From Zonotrichia leucophrys gambelii (lineage: Eukaryota; Chordata; Aves; Passeriformes; Passerellidae), in assembly GCF_028769735.1 (NCBI RefSeq), contig NC_088173.1:69934463-69998462 (forward strand): DNA of 64,000 nucleotides, read 5' to 3'. The notes under the pieces were generated by a model that was not told the DNA's origin, made no database searches, and was given only the letters and a program-made list of their open reading frames with translations. The translations under genes were made by a program, and so were the position numbers. Shown here piece after piece: positions 44,196-54,062 of this stretch; position 1 is the first letter of the stretch, and each line of letters begins with the position of its first letter.

Positions 44196-45984
44196 CACCT
44201 TTGGCATGCTGATTAATCATTCAGCAGAATATCTATATTTTACTCATGAAGCACAATGTGTTTGGTCAGCCATGGGATCACTTGGAGCTGGACATCTCCT
44301 TCCCAGCATCCACAAGGACTGGTAAAATTCGGGAACATCCACAAGGATGCTTTGTGCCAGGTCCTAAAGGAACCAGCATCATCCTAAACCTTTCCTGTGG
44401 AATTGCACATATTATTCCCCTGTAATATTCAATACCTTGCCGTGGATCCTGAGGAATATCAGCCTGCTGGATCATTATAATTAATAGCAGGGAAAATGCT
44501 AAATGCTCTCAATTGTTAATGAGTCACACCTCGAGGTTTAATTCATGCTGTTCCCTCCTTGTTAATTAAAGGCACTGGTGGTGTCAGCAGAGCAGCTCCC
44601 AATCTTCTCAACAGGGAAATCTCTCAATTTTCCCAACAGGGAAATTTCAGCCAGGTTATCCCAGCCTGGGACAGCCTGGAATGGAAAAAGGCTTGGCTTT
44701 ATCTGACAGCAAAGATGGAAAATGTGCAGCGTGGTGATAAACTCCCTTCCCAAATCCCTGAAATCCTTTCCTTTCCAAGGAGATTGTGGCTGGGGCTGAT
44801 TTCTGCTCTGATTCCTTGAGAGTCAGGAATTATTCATTTTGCAGCTGTCAGGCCGCGTTTGCCACACGTGGCGGGCGCTTCTCTCTCGGATGTCCTGGGG
44901 TTTTATAACTGAATTTATGTCCTTTGTGGCTCTCCTAGAAATACAATGAAGCCAGAAATAATTGTGTTTATTGCAGCTCAGATGGAAGGGTTTTCTGCCA
45001 GGAGGTGGCAGAGTTCAGGACCTGGTGGGATGATTTCCAGGCAGAAAAGAGGGTCAAGTGATGGAAAAAAATCAATAGATTTTAGAACCACAAGTCATTT
45101 ATTTGCAGCAGTGCTGGATCGAGCCATAACTTCCCAGATTTAGGAAGAAACATTCCTGAGATCCACTCGAAATTTCAAAATTAATTAATTTATTTAGCAA
45201 GATTAGGATGGAAAACAAAGTCACCTTCAGTTCCACAGCAATTTCTCTACTCACCCCTTCTGTATAACTTTATATATTTTTAGTCCTCCAAGCCTTGTAG
45301 TGGTTTTGTGCAGGAGCCAAGATGCTGTGGAGTAATGGAAAGCTTAGTCAATCCCCTCCTGGGAATACATGTAAATAAGGAAGGTTTGGCACAGGGACGA
45401 GCTGACGACACATTTCTTGGGCAGTGCACAGAAAAAGAGGGGGAAAAAAAAATCTCAAATACTTTTTCTTCGCTTGAAAAAATGGTGCTTTCATGTTAGG
45501 CTGAAAATATCCTCCTGGTACCTTCCTATCTCCAAAGTAGCTTGGAAATGAAAGCAGCTTTGCAGGAAGGGCTTCTGAGGAGAATTCAGAATTTGTCTGA
45601 ATTATCTCCCATGGTCCTGCCTGGATTCAGAGAAAACTTGGAATTATTTTGCCAAAGGAGTTGAATTCTCCTCAGGGATTTGACCTTGCCTCCCTCTCCT
45701 CAGACCCCTCCTGCTATGGGAGAACCACACACCCTTTCCCCCTTAAAAGCAAAAAAAACCCAAAAACCCCACACAAATTAATTCAGTCTTTGCCCCTCAG
45801 AGGGTGCAGAGGAATTTAAAATCTCTGCACATTCCACAAGATGCCACTTCCCCAGTGTTGTTTCCCTCCCTGCAGCAATTGCTGCTTAGAACTAACTCCA
45901 AACAGCCAGAACCAAGTTTTATCAGTGGTTAATCCTGTTAGAGGGACACAAACTGCGGGATTAAGTGAGTTCTCTCCTCCACCA
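44196..45984. other. Unclassified non-coding DNA
   Basis: 1.8 kb without a recognised transposon. AT-rich single-copy-looking segments lie at 44480-44580 and 45160-45300. Frames of up to 95 codons have no domain. Confidence 0.4.
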
Positions 45985-46200
45985 GTGCCTGCCAAAATCC
46001 AGAACTTGAGGGTTCCTCATTTTCCCTGGGATATTTTATGGAAAAATTGGTGGCCCACCACACTCCAAAGCCCCAGGATTGAGAAATAGACAGAGATTTC
46101 ACCCAAACATCAGGTTGTCATTTCTTTCTGAGAGAGGAAACATGAAATGGGTGATGATGGTGCAGTTTTGGGGTGGTTTGAGCACACACAGCTGCAGTTT
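45985..46200. repeat. 228-bp tandem duplication, copy 1
   Basis: It starts GTGCCTGCCAAAATCCAG and includes AACTTGAGGGTTCCTCA, TTCCCTGGGATATTTT, TTGTCATTTCTTTCTGAG and GGGGTGGTTTGAGCACACAC. Repeated 228 bp downstream. Confidence 0.93.
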
Positions 46201-46212
46201 TGTGCCCACCAA

Positions 46213-46415
46213 GTGCCCACCAAGATCCAGAACTTGAGGGTTCCTCACCTTCCCTGGGATATTTTGTGGAAAACTTGGTGGCCCAAAGTCTCAGGATTGA
46301 CAAATAGGCAGAGATTTCAGCCAAACATCGGGTTGTCATTTCTTTCTGAGCGAGGAAACACAAAATGGGGGATGTTTGTGTAGTTTTGGGGTGGTTTGAG
46401 CACACACAGCTGGAG
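46213..46415. repeat. 228-bp tandem duplication, copy 2
   Basis: Direct second copy with roughly 88-90% identity by eye. It lacks the CACCACACTCCAAAGCC segment of copy 1. More diverged than the 568- and 310-bp duplications, so probably older. Confidence 0.93.
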
Positions 46416-46917
46416 AATTGTGATCCTAGAACCAGGCAGGGCCTACGAGCCCACAGCTGGCTTTGCTTTGGGTCCATAATTACACATAAATGGCTTTGGC
46501 TTGGAGAAGACCTTCCTTACCAAGAGCTCAACCATAATTTGATGTTACACTCCATTTTGAGTCCAGGCCAGCTTTTGAAATGAGCATTTTGAGTGGAATC
46601 TCATGAGTCCTGCTCAAGGTGTCTTTCAGTCCAGCCTTTTGCAAATCATGGGCAAGGCAAATATGGAAATCCTTGAATCAAACAAGTGTTGAACATTCCC
46701 TGGGGACACCTGGAGAGGCCAAGAAGTCCTGCTGTGGTGGAGCTATAGGTGTTTGGGACAGTCTTGGTCTTGTTGGAGAGCTTTTTAATTGACCACATGT
46801 CACAACAAAGCCCTTCCTCTGGAGGCTTGGAATCTGGGAAGGAAATCAGAAGGATTTGGGGTTTTTTTAAGCTGGATGATGACCTACTTAACCTCATATA
46901 ATCGATATTATTCCATC

Positions 46918-47095
46918 TAATGGAATATTCTGAGTTGGAAGGGACCCCTCAGCATTATCCAGTCCAACTCCTGGCCCTGCACAGACACCCCAAAATTCCC
47001 ATCCTGTCCCTGGGAGCATTTTCCAAACCTTCCTGGAGCTCTGGCAGCCTTGGGGCTATGACCATTCCCTGGAGAGTCTGTCCAAGAGGGAATGT
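46918..47095 (-). mobile_element. CR1 LINE 3'-end fragment
   Basis: The plus strand reads AATGGAATATTCTGAGTTGG, AAGGGACCCCTCAGCATTAT, CCAACTCCTGGCCCTGCACA, CCTTCCTGGAGCTCTGGCAG and CCTTGGGGCTATGACCATTC. It is the reverse complement of the TGGGTCCCTTCCAACTCAG class. Confidence 0.88.
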
Positions 47096-47223
47096 CCCAA
47101 AAGAGAGGGAAAAAAAATTAGAAAACCCCCCTGGAATAATTCTCACCAAAATTAAGGGTTATTGGCTTTTTCAAATGAAGACAGGGTGAGTTATCCTGTA
47201 CTGAAATTTTTTGGATGCTTAAA

Positions 47224-47659
47224 TGTGGGAAATTAATTTGTAGAGAATTCTCAAAGCTTGATAGAAGGTTCACATAGTGTGCATCTGTATACAGACTTTG
47301 AGATAAGAAATGTTAACTTAGAAATACCATGGAATAGGTCAAATATTGTGGAGAGAGAAATAGAACTAGAAACAAGTTTCAAAGGATGATTTTGTAAATA
47401 AGACTAGATACTTTAGAGAAATAGAACTATGAAAGATGTAATAAGACCTACAAAGGGTAATTTTAGATTATTGGGTTTAAGGCATTTATAGCATGGTGTG
47501 GCTAAAGCTGATAAGCCAAGAAACACTTAAAATGTATTGTAATTAAGAAATAGTTGGCTTCTGATTGTGATAGTGTGAATTATAACATCTGTATTGTCTC
47601 ACCCTTCACATGAGACTGAAAACAGAATAAGTTTTTAAAACACCTCTCAGTTGCCCCAT
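47224..47659 (+). mobile_element. LTR, family G, left part (split by a later LTR)
   Basis: It starts TGTGGGAAATTAATTTG. It is AT-rich with GGTTCACATAGTGTG, AACTAGAAACAAGTTTCAAA, ATAAGACTAGATACTTTAG and CTGATTGTGATAGTG, and ends GAATAAGTTTTTAAAACACC, a polyadenylation-region-like stretch. The family E LTR is inserted at 47660. No target duplication could be assigned to this host element. I recall similar passerine ERVK-type LTRs but could not verify this. Confidence 0.55.
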
Positions 47660-48367
47660 TGTAAGAGCCTAAATGAGAGATGCAGGACCCCAGGCAGCTC
47701 TCCAAAATGCAGTTTATTCCATCCAAGGTGTCACAGCAGTCCAGGATCATGGGTGACAGAGCTGTGCCTACAGCTGTCAGCTCCAGCTGCAGGCAGGCCT
47801 GGAGACCCTGAGTTTAGGTTACAATGCATTATAGACTTTTCTTTTGGTCACCATATATTATATTGGTTTTTTTTGGTCACAATGCATTCTATACTTTTCT
47901 TTGCTGAGCATCTTCATACAGTAGAACCAATCTAGACCTTAACTTTTATCTCTAGCCTATCATAACTACTGTAATTACCATATCCATGTTACTGTTCTCC
48001 AATCACTAAAAGTCAGTGCATTACAGTTTAAGCTAGAAAGATATTTTTCAGTTTTCTTGCAGTGCAAAATTCTGAGACCTTTTTTCTACTTGCACCCTTT
48101 GCTGACTTGTTTGCCTGTGCTCTCTTTCTGCTTGGTAAAAACATCTTCTTGTTTGGGGTGGGTTTATCCTTTGCTCTAAGTCATAAAACCCCTTCTAACT
48201 AACACACCCTTTGGCTCCTTGGTTATCCAGCGACACTGGCTCAGCAATTCTTTTCTTCTGTATCAAGACTTGCTTCCAGATCTATTCCTTCTTCAGATTC
48301 TACATTCAAAAACCTTCCTGCTAAGCATCTGTGAGACTTTCTTGTCAAACTTTCATCCTTCCCAACA
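47660..48367 (-). mobile_element. Solo LTR, family E, copy 1, nested in an older LTR
   Basis: On the minus strand it starts TGTTGGGAAGGATGAAAG and ends AGGCTCTTACA, with GAATAAACTGCATTTTGG as the polyadenylation region. The flanking CCCCAT is an exact 6-bp duplication (47654-47659 and 48368-48373). Length is 708 bp. The second copy at 53388 has a different target, so they are independent insertions. The 6-bp duplication points to a class II element. Confidence 0.95.
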
Positions 48368-48384
48368 CCCCATCTCTAGGTCAG
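48368..48384 (+). mobile_element. LTR, family G, right remnant
   Basis: CCCCATCTCTAGGTCAG follows the nested LTR and plausibly completes the family G LTR after CACCTCTCAGTTG. The end point is uncertain. Confidence 0.35.
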
Positions 48385-48597
48385 GTTGAGGGGAAAGGAG
48401 GATTTACTGAAGGGGGTGTGTTTGCAAAGGAAAAGCAGGATTGGAGAGGTGAGCAAGGCAGTGCCTGGGTGTGAGGAGGAGCTGCAGCCACCACAGCGGA
48501 GTGGGGATTGATCCCAGCAGCTCCTGGATGGACAGACGGAACCACTCCTGCCCTCAGGCACTGCAGCCTCTTCCGCCATCTGCTGGGAATGCCTCAG

Positions 48598-48824
48598 GAA
48601 TACTTCAGGATGGACACCAGGAGCAATTTCTTCATGGAAAAGGTGGTCAGGCACTGGAAAGGGCTGTCCAGGGAGGTGGAGGAGTCCCTGTCCCTGGAGG
48701 TGTCCAAGGATGTGGCGCTCAGCGCTCTGGGCTGGGTGACAAGGAAGTGACTGGTCACAGTTTGGACTGGATGAGCTTGAGGCCTTTTCCAACCTAAAGG
48801 ATTCCGTGATTCTGTGACTCAGGT
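48598..48824 (+). mobile_element. CR1 LINE 3'-end fragment
   Basis: GATGGACACCAGGAGCAATT, TTCTTCATGGAAAAGGTGGT, AGGCACTGGAAAGGGCTGTC, CAGGGAGGTGGAGGAGTCCC, GTGTCCAAGGATGTGGCGCT and CTTTTCCAACCTAAAGGATT then TTCTGTGACTC. This is the class with GGTCACAGTTTGGACT. Confidence 0.92.
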
Positions 48825-48909
48825 TGGTGAGAAGAGGAATTTGGGCATGACAATTTGGTTGGTGGTTCGTGAGTTCGTGGATGAAGACTTGGAAGAGATT
48901 TAGGCCTGA

Positions 48910-49294
48910 TGTGAACGTGTTCACAGAGGCCTGAGGATGAGGGAAGAGACAAGGATCTGACTTCATGTTTCAGAAGGCCGATTTATTATTTTATGATATA
49001 TATTATATTAAAACTATACTAAAAGAATAGAAGAAAGGATTTCATCAGTAGGCTGGCTAAGAATAGAATAGGAAAGAATGATAACAAAGGTTTGTGGCTC
49101 AGACAGAGAGTCTGAGCCAGCTGTCTTTGACTGGTCATTAATTAGAAACAACCACATGAGACCAATCACAGATGCACCTGTTGCATCCCACAGCGGCAGA
49201 TAATCATTGTTTACATTTTGTTCCTGAGGCCTCTCAGATTCTCAGGAGAAAAAATTTTAGCAAAAAGGATTTTTCAGAAAATATCATGGCTACA
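48910..49294 (-). mobile_element. Solo LTR, family A
   Basis: The plus strand starts TGTGAACGTGTTCACAG and ends CATGGCTACA (canonical GTCTGTGACA, mutated). The flanks GCCTGA and GCCCAA agree at four of six positions. It aligns throughout with 32995-33378, including GAATAGAAGAAAGGATTTCA and GATGCACCTGTTGCATCCCA. Confidence 0.9.
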
Positions 49295-51284
49295 GCCCAA
49301 CATATCTATATATATAAGTATATATGTGGGATGTAGGGATGCTAAAGGCACAGAGTTCAGATCCTGCCTAAGGCTGCCAGAGGAGAGGGAAAAAGATTCA
49401 ATTTGTTAAATGAGCTCTCTAATCTCTGCTTTGCTTTGCCACTGTGGCCCCAGGCTCACAGTGATCCCCAGGGCAGGAGAAGTCTCACCACCATTACTGA
49501 GCTCTCCCCAGGCCTCTGCTTCATCCAGCTCATTCTCCCCACGGCAAATATTCCCAGGGAAAGGAAAAATGTCCTTCTTTAGGGCAAACACTCCCCTTGC
49601 AAGGCACTGCAGGGCAGGAAATCCATGGGTGCTACTGTGCCTGCAGGGAGCTCAGAGGAGAGGAGGCTCCACATCATTTTTGGGAATCACTGAGCATCCC
49701 TTCTCCTTCTTCTGAGGGTCAGCAGCAGCACAGGGTGGAGACTGAAATTTTTCCTGGGAAGTTCAGAGCAAAGTTTTGCTATGGAATGGCACAAAGTTAA
49801 AATTTCCCTGTGGAAGGAACATCCAGCTTGGAAATGCCTTTGAGCTGTTTTATTCTGATAGTGTCCAACTGCCACTAACAAACAGACTCTAATCTGATAA
49901 CACTGGTGTCAAATGAGTGTGATAAGCCCCAGAAACAAGTAACTTCCAAGCAGGGGTTGTCCCTAGTTTTGCTTTACAGGGACAGGCATTTCCAGGGAAA
50001 GCTGTCCTTTCCAATTTCCCTCCTCACAACAAGCATCTCCCCTGAAAGTGATGAGCACAACCCATTCCCAAAGGGAAGGAGCCACTGCAGGAAATACACT
50101 TTCCAGCAGGAAAAATGGCCCAACTCAGCTCCATCTCATGCAGCCCCTGGCACTGGATCCACCCTGGGAGAGGTCCCAGCTCTGGGTGATTAAGAGAACA
50201 CACGCTGGAGCTGAGCCCAGTGGAAGCAAACATGTGCTCCTTAAGTGCACTGACATTTATTATGGTAAAATTCCCTTTTCATGTTGTTTTTTCCACGTTT
50301 CTGCTTCCCAGCATCATGGCCTGGAGGCAGGAAGGGGTTGCTGAAGCAGTTGGAGTGAAGATGAGCTGTTATTTTATACATGAAGCTGCACCTACTTGCT
50401 CCAAGTCCAGGAAAAGAAAAAAAAAATTGAAATAAACCCTGCCAGCAACTCATCCACAGGAGAAGGTTGTCTGAAGCGTTCAAAAGGAAAAAACAAAGGG
50501 AAGGCTAAGGGAAAATGGGACTGTTGGGTGTTTCATCAATTCCAGCCCTTCTGTAGGGTCATCCTCTGGTCCTCTCTGAAGTGTCCAGCAGTGCTGATGT
50601 GCACTGGGGGTTATCTGGACATCAGTAAAACAATCCAGGAGGACTGAGACAGAATCTTCCTTCCCAATCACCAGACCAGATGGTGGAGGATTGGACTGGT
50701 TGGTTTCTTCTCCCATGGGTGAAATTGAGCTACTGGAGGATCCACATGGGCTCCACGCTGGTCTTGGATGTGGTTTGGTGTCCACACTCAGGTCCTTTCC
50801 ATCCAAAAGGACCTTGAGAAGGTGGGCAGTGCATCCAAGTGGGAAGAAGACTTAACATTCAGACAGCACAAAGCATGAGGAATGGTGAAACTGGGATAAA
50901 GGAGGAAAGGAAAATATCAGCTTCCCACAATTAAAGCATTGTGACATGTAGGACTGACTGCATGTACTCACTGCCCACTAAGGATTAAGAATTTAGTTTG
51001 GTGTTCAGGAACCACTAAAGGCTGGGAAAATGTTTGGAACTTGCTGTGAGCATTTCAGGCCCTCTCTGGGAGCAGGGGTCAGAAATAGGTTTGGAAAAAG
51101 CCTCCAGAAGAAGGTCTGAGGTTGGGCCCTGCTTCTGAGGAGGTGCTGCAGACCTTTCTTGCAGCTCTCATGGTGGGCACAAGTTCTTTGGAGGTTTTCA
51201 CCTGTTGTCACTACACTGGTGCCTTTCCTCATCCTGGCCCACTTCATTTCCAGCGGCCTGCAGCTCATTAAGGCCCATGGGATC
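49295..51284. other. Unclassified non-coding DNA
   Basis: 2 kb without a recognised transposon, one of the longest such gaps. A short TATATATA run follows the LTR (49303-49326). Frames of 95-108 codons have no domain. Confidence 0.4.
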
Positions 51285-51415
51285 ATCTCAGAATCATGGA
51301 ATGGTTTGGGTGGGAAGGGACCTTAAAGATCATCTCATTCCAACCCCCTGCACTGGGCAGGGACACTTCCACTGGGCCAGGTTGCTCCAGGCCCTGTCCA
51401 ACCTTGTCCCTTTTA
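51285..51415 (-). mobile_element. CR1 LINE 3'-end fragment
   Basis: The plus strand reads CAGAATCATGGAATGGTTTG, GTGGGAAGGGACCTTAAAGA, CATTCCAACCCCCTGCACTG and GGGCCAGGTTGCTCCAGGCC. Confidence 0.93.
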
Positions 51416-51469
51416 GACCTGTGACAGTGGTGATGCCCTCAGGATGGTGCTGCTCTCCTCAGTCCTCCA

Positions 51470-51530
51470 TGGAAGCATTTAGGTTGGAAAAGAGCTGTGA
51501 GATCATCGATGCACTGAGATCTCTGCCCCT
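51470..51530 (-). mobile_element. CR1 LINE 3'-terminal fragment
   Basis: GGAAGCATTTAGGTTGGAAA and AGAGCTGTGAGATCATCGAT are the reverse complement of a CR1 3' tip of the AGGTCTTTTCCAACC class. Only about 60 nt remain. Confidence 0.65.
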
Positions 51531-51796
51531 GCCCATGTTCCAGACACATCCTGCTCGTGACCAGAGCGGTTCTGGGTGATTCCATGGGATCAGAACTGCA
51601 GGATAAACTCCACTGACCCCTGTCTCCATCCCAGCAAGGAACCAGAGTGAACAGATGCCTCTTCTGAGCTGTCCAGATGGTTCAGAGGCTGAGAAAGGCA
51701 TAAGAAGGATCTTAGCCCACGGCGGCTTTCAAGTGGCCAAATGGATCTGGAGTGAGCAATGACCTTCATCAACCTCCCTAATGGAAATGTGTCCTT

Positions 51797-51860
51797 GCAG
51801 GAGGAGGAGGAGGAGGAGAGGATGAGGAGGAGAAGGAGAGGATGAGGAGGAGAAGGAGTC
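51797..51860. repeat. GAG/GGA purine microsatellite
   Basis: GGAGGAGGAGGAGG runs interleave with GAGGATGAGGAGGAGAAGGA units, and the 24-bp composite occurs about twice. One strand is all purine apart from single T residues. Confidence 0.95.
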
Positions 51861-52206
51861 TCTCTGCATCTCTCACACCGCAGATATTTCGGCTGTGCAA
51901 ACATTTGGAAGTGAGAGCAGCATGCAGTTTGCTCTCACCACTGGAAAATCCACTTTTCCACCCCAATTTTTTGTTTTCTAGGCAGCTTGCCAGTGAGTAC
52001 CTAATCAAATTAGAGGAAAAGCACTTCCTTGGGATGGAGGCAGGCATTGGAAATAAAGGAGAATGTGGGCTGGCCTCTGTGAGGGAGGTGAGGCAAAAGC
52101 TCCACCAGAGGAGAGATTTGTGAGGCTCCTCACTGCAGGAATGGCAACTTTGGTGTCCAAAAGATCATTAAATTGAGTAAAAGTATATCTGGAGGCATTG
52201 AGAGAG

Positions 52207-52268
52207 AGGATGGATGGATGGATGGATGGATGGATGGATGGATGGATGGATGGGATGAATGGATGGAT
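52207..52268. repeat. GGAT tetranucleotide microsatellite
   Basis: About 13 GGAT units with a GGGATGAAT interruption near the 3' end. Confidence 0.97.
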
Positions 52269-52375
52269 TGAAGTCTTGATTCTAAGCTGCTCAAAGCAGC
52301 ACTTCAAGATCTCCAAAGATGTATGTTGAAATGTCTTCCCCACAAAATATTTCTCATTCCAAAATATTTTCAAGT

Positions 52376-52475
52376 TTAGTGGAAGGTGTCCCTGCCCAAG
52401 ACAGGTAGTTTGGAACCAGAGGATCTTTAAGGTCCTTTCCAACCCAAACCAATCCATCATTCTGTGATTTTCCAT
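52376..52475 (+). mobile_element. CR1 LINE 3'-terminal fragment
   Basis: TAGTGGAAGGTGTCCCTGCC, GAGGATCTTTAAGGTCCTTT, CCAACCCAAACCAATCCATC and ATTCTGTGATTTTCC. A 12-bp perfect inverted repeat follows at its tail (52467-52494). Confidence 0.92.
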
Positions 52476-52686
52476 GATGGAAATCATGGAAAATGATTTT
52501 TTCAGGCATTTCAGTGGAAGATGTCCAGCCATCTTCTGTGTCAAATCTCCTCTGAATGGTTGATGTGCTCAACTCCAGGTACCTGAATTCACTTTTGCAG
52601 GTCAGAAAGGACTGGTTAGTACACTGAAATTAAACTGGTTTTCTTGAAGGGCTCTTGGCTACCAGAGTGAGGGTGCAGATAAAGTT

Positions 52687-52704
52687 GTTTCTGGGGCAAC
52701 ACCA
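52687..52704 (-). other. Primer-binding-site-like sequence
   Basis: On the minus strand, two T residues follow the LTR's terminal CA, then TGGTGTTGCCCCAGAAAC. The position immediately downstream of the LTR and the TGGTG start are those of a retroviral primer-binding site, complementary to a tRNA 3' end. Which tRNA cannot be decided without a tRNA set, and the site may be mutated. Confidence 0.45.
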
Positions 52705-52706
52705 AA

Positions 52707-53117
52707 TGTTGGGGTTTTTTCTGTGTTCCTAACCCAGATGACAACATGACAATTTAGGATTCTTGCTCCCAAGAGGTTCTTGGAATGGTTAGAAACAAAA
52801 AGTTTTAATAAAAGGCAAAATAACAAAACTCTTTACAGAGAAGAACTGATCCAGGTGCAAGAGGCCCTCCTGTCCCTGGTAAAACACCTCACAAAAGCCA
52901 TTGGTTTCTTTGTTCTCTTCTTTTTCTAGTGAATTGCCTAAGCAGGACTTTTTGGCTCCTGTCCAATTAGCTATCCTTAATTTTGAGGTGAAGTCCCCCA
53001 AGTCCTATAAGATGCTTTTCACCTCATTGAGGAGAGAAACTAATGAGCTTATTTCCTTTTTTAAAAAACCAAAAAATAGTTTTGTCGATCCATCAACAGA
53101 AGGCACATTCCTACAGA
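52707..53117 (-). mobile_element. LTR, family H, probable 5' LTR remnant
   Basis: On the minus strand this runs from about TGTCTGTAGGAATGTG to AAAAAACCCCAACA. It has CTTATAGG as a possible TATA region, TTTTATTAAAACTTTT as polyadenylation region and TGGGAGCAAGAATCC in U5. It is the only LTR in the window followed by a primer-binding-site-like sequence, so it may be a 5' LTR whose provirus is truncated about 100 bp downstream. Left and right limits are estimates. Confidence 0.6.
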
Positions 53118-53387
53118 CAGGAGAGGGTTGTCCTCCATCAGAGAGGAGGGAAGCACCTGTGAAGGTTTGGGTTTGTAGATCTTGTCCATTGGAAATGAAA
53201 CTCCTCAGGGAGCCCCATGGGAGTGAGAGGATTTGTCCAACTGCATGGAGAGCAGATGGAAGAGCCTTCCTCTGGTCACTCCTTTTTTAAATTATGCATC
53301 CTCCATCTGCTGCCTGGAGCACAGACGTGCTCACAGAGCTGCTGCCTTCCCAAAATAACCCAGGACTTGGGGAGAGGCTTTGTACAC

Positions 53388-54062
53388 TGCAAGAGCCTAA
53401 ATGAGAGATGCAGGACCCCAGGCAGCTCTCCAAAATGCAGTTTATTCCATCCAAGGTGTCACAGCAGTCCTGTGGGTGACAGAGCTGTGCCTACAGCTGT
53501 CAGCTCCAGCTGCAGGCAGGCCTGGAGACCCTGAGTTTAGGTCACAATGCATTATAGACTTTTCTTTTGCTCACAATGCATTCTATACTTTCCTTTGCTG
53601 AGCATCTTCATACATTAGAACCAATCTATACCTTAAGTTTTCTCTCTAACCTATCATAACTACTGCAATTACCATATCCATGTTACTGTTCTCCAATCAC
53701 TAAAAGTCAGTACATTACAGTTTAAGCTAGAAGATGTTTTTCAGTTTTCCTGCAGTGGAAAATTCTGAGATCTTTTTTTCTACTTGCACCATTTGCTGCC
53801 TTGTTTGCCTGTGCTCTCTTTCTGCTTGGTAAAAACATCTTCTTGTTTGGGCTGGGTTTATCCTTTGTTCTTTGTCATAAAAACCCCTTCTAACTAACAC
53901 AGCCTTTGCCTCCTTGGTTATCCAGCGACACTGGCTCAGCAATTCCTTTCTTCTGTATCAAAACTTGCTTCCAGCTCTATTCCTTCTTCAGATTCTACAT
54001 TCCAAAATCTTTTTGCCAAGCATCTGTGAGACTTTCTTGTCAAACTTTCATCCTTCCCAACA
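53388..54062 (-). mobile_element. Solo LTR, family E, copy 2
   Basis: The plus strand starts TGCAAGAGCCTAAATGAG and ends CCTTCCCAACA. The flanks GTACAC (53382-53387) and GCACAC (54063-54068) are a 6-bp duplication with one mismatch. It is 675 bp long. Relative to 47660-48367 it lacks the AGGATCATG bases and a TTTTGGTCACCATATATT block, but is otherwise highly similar. Confidence 0.95.
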
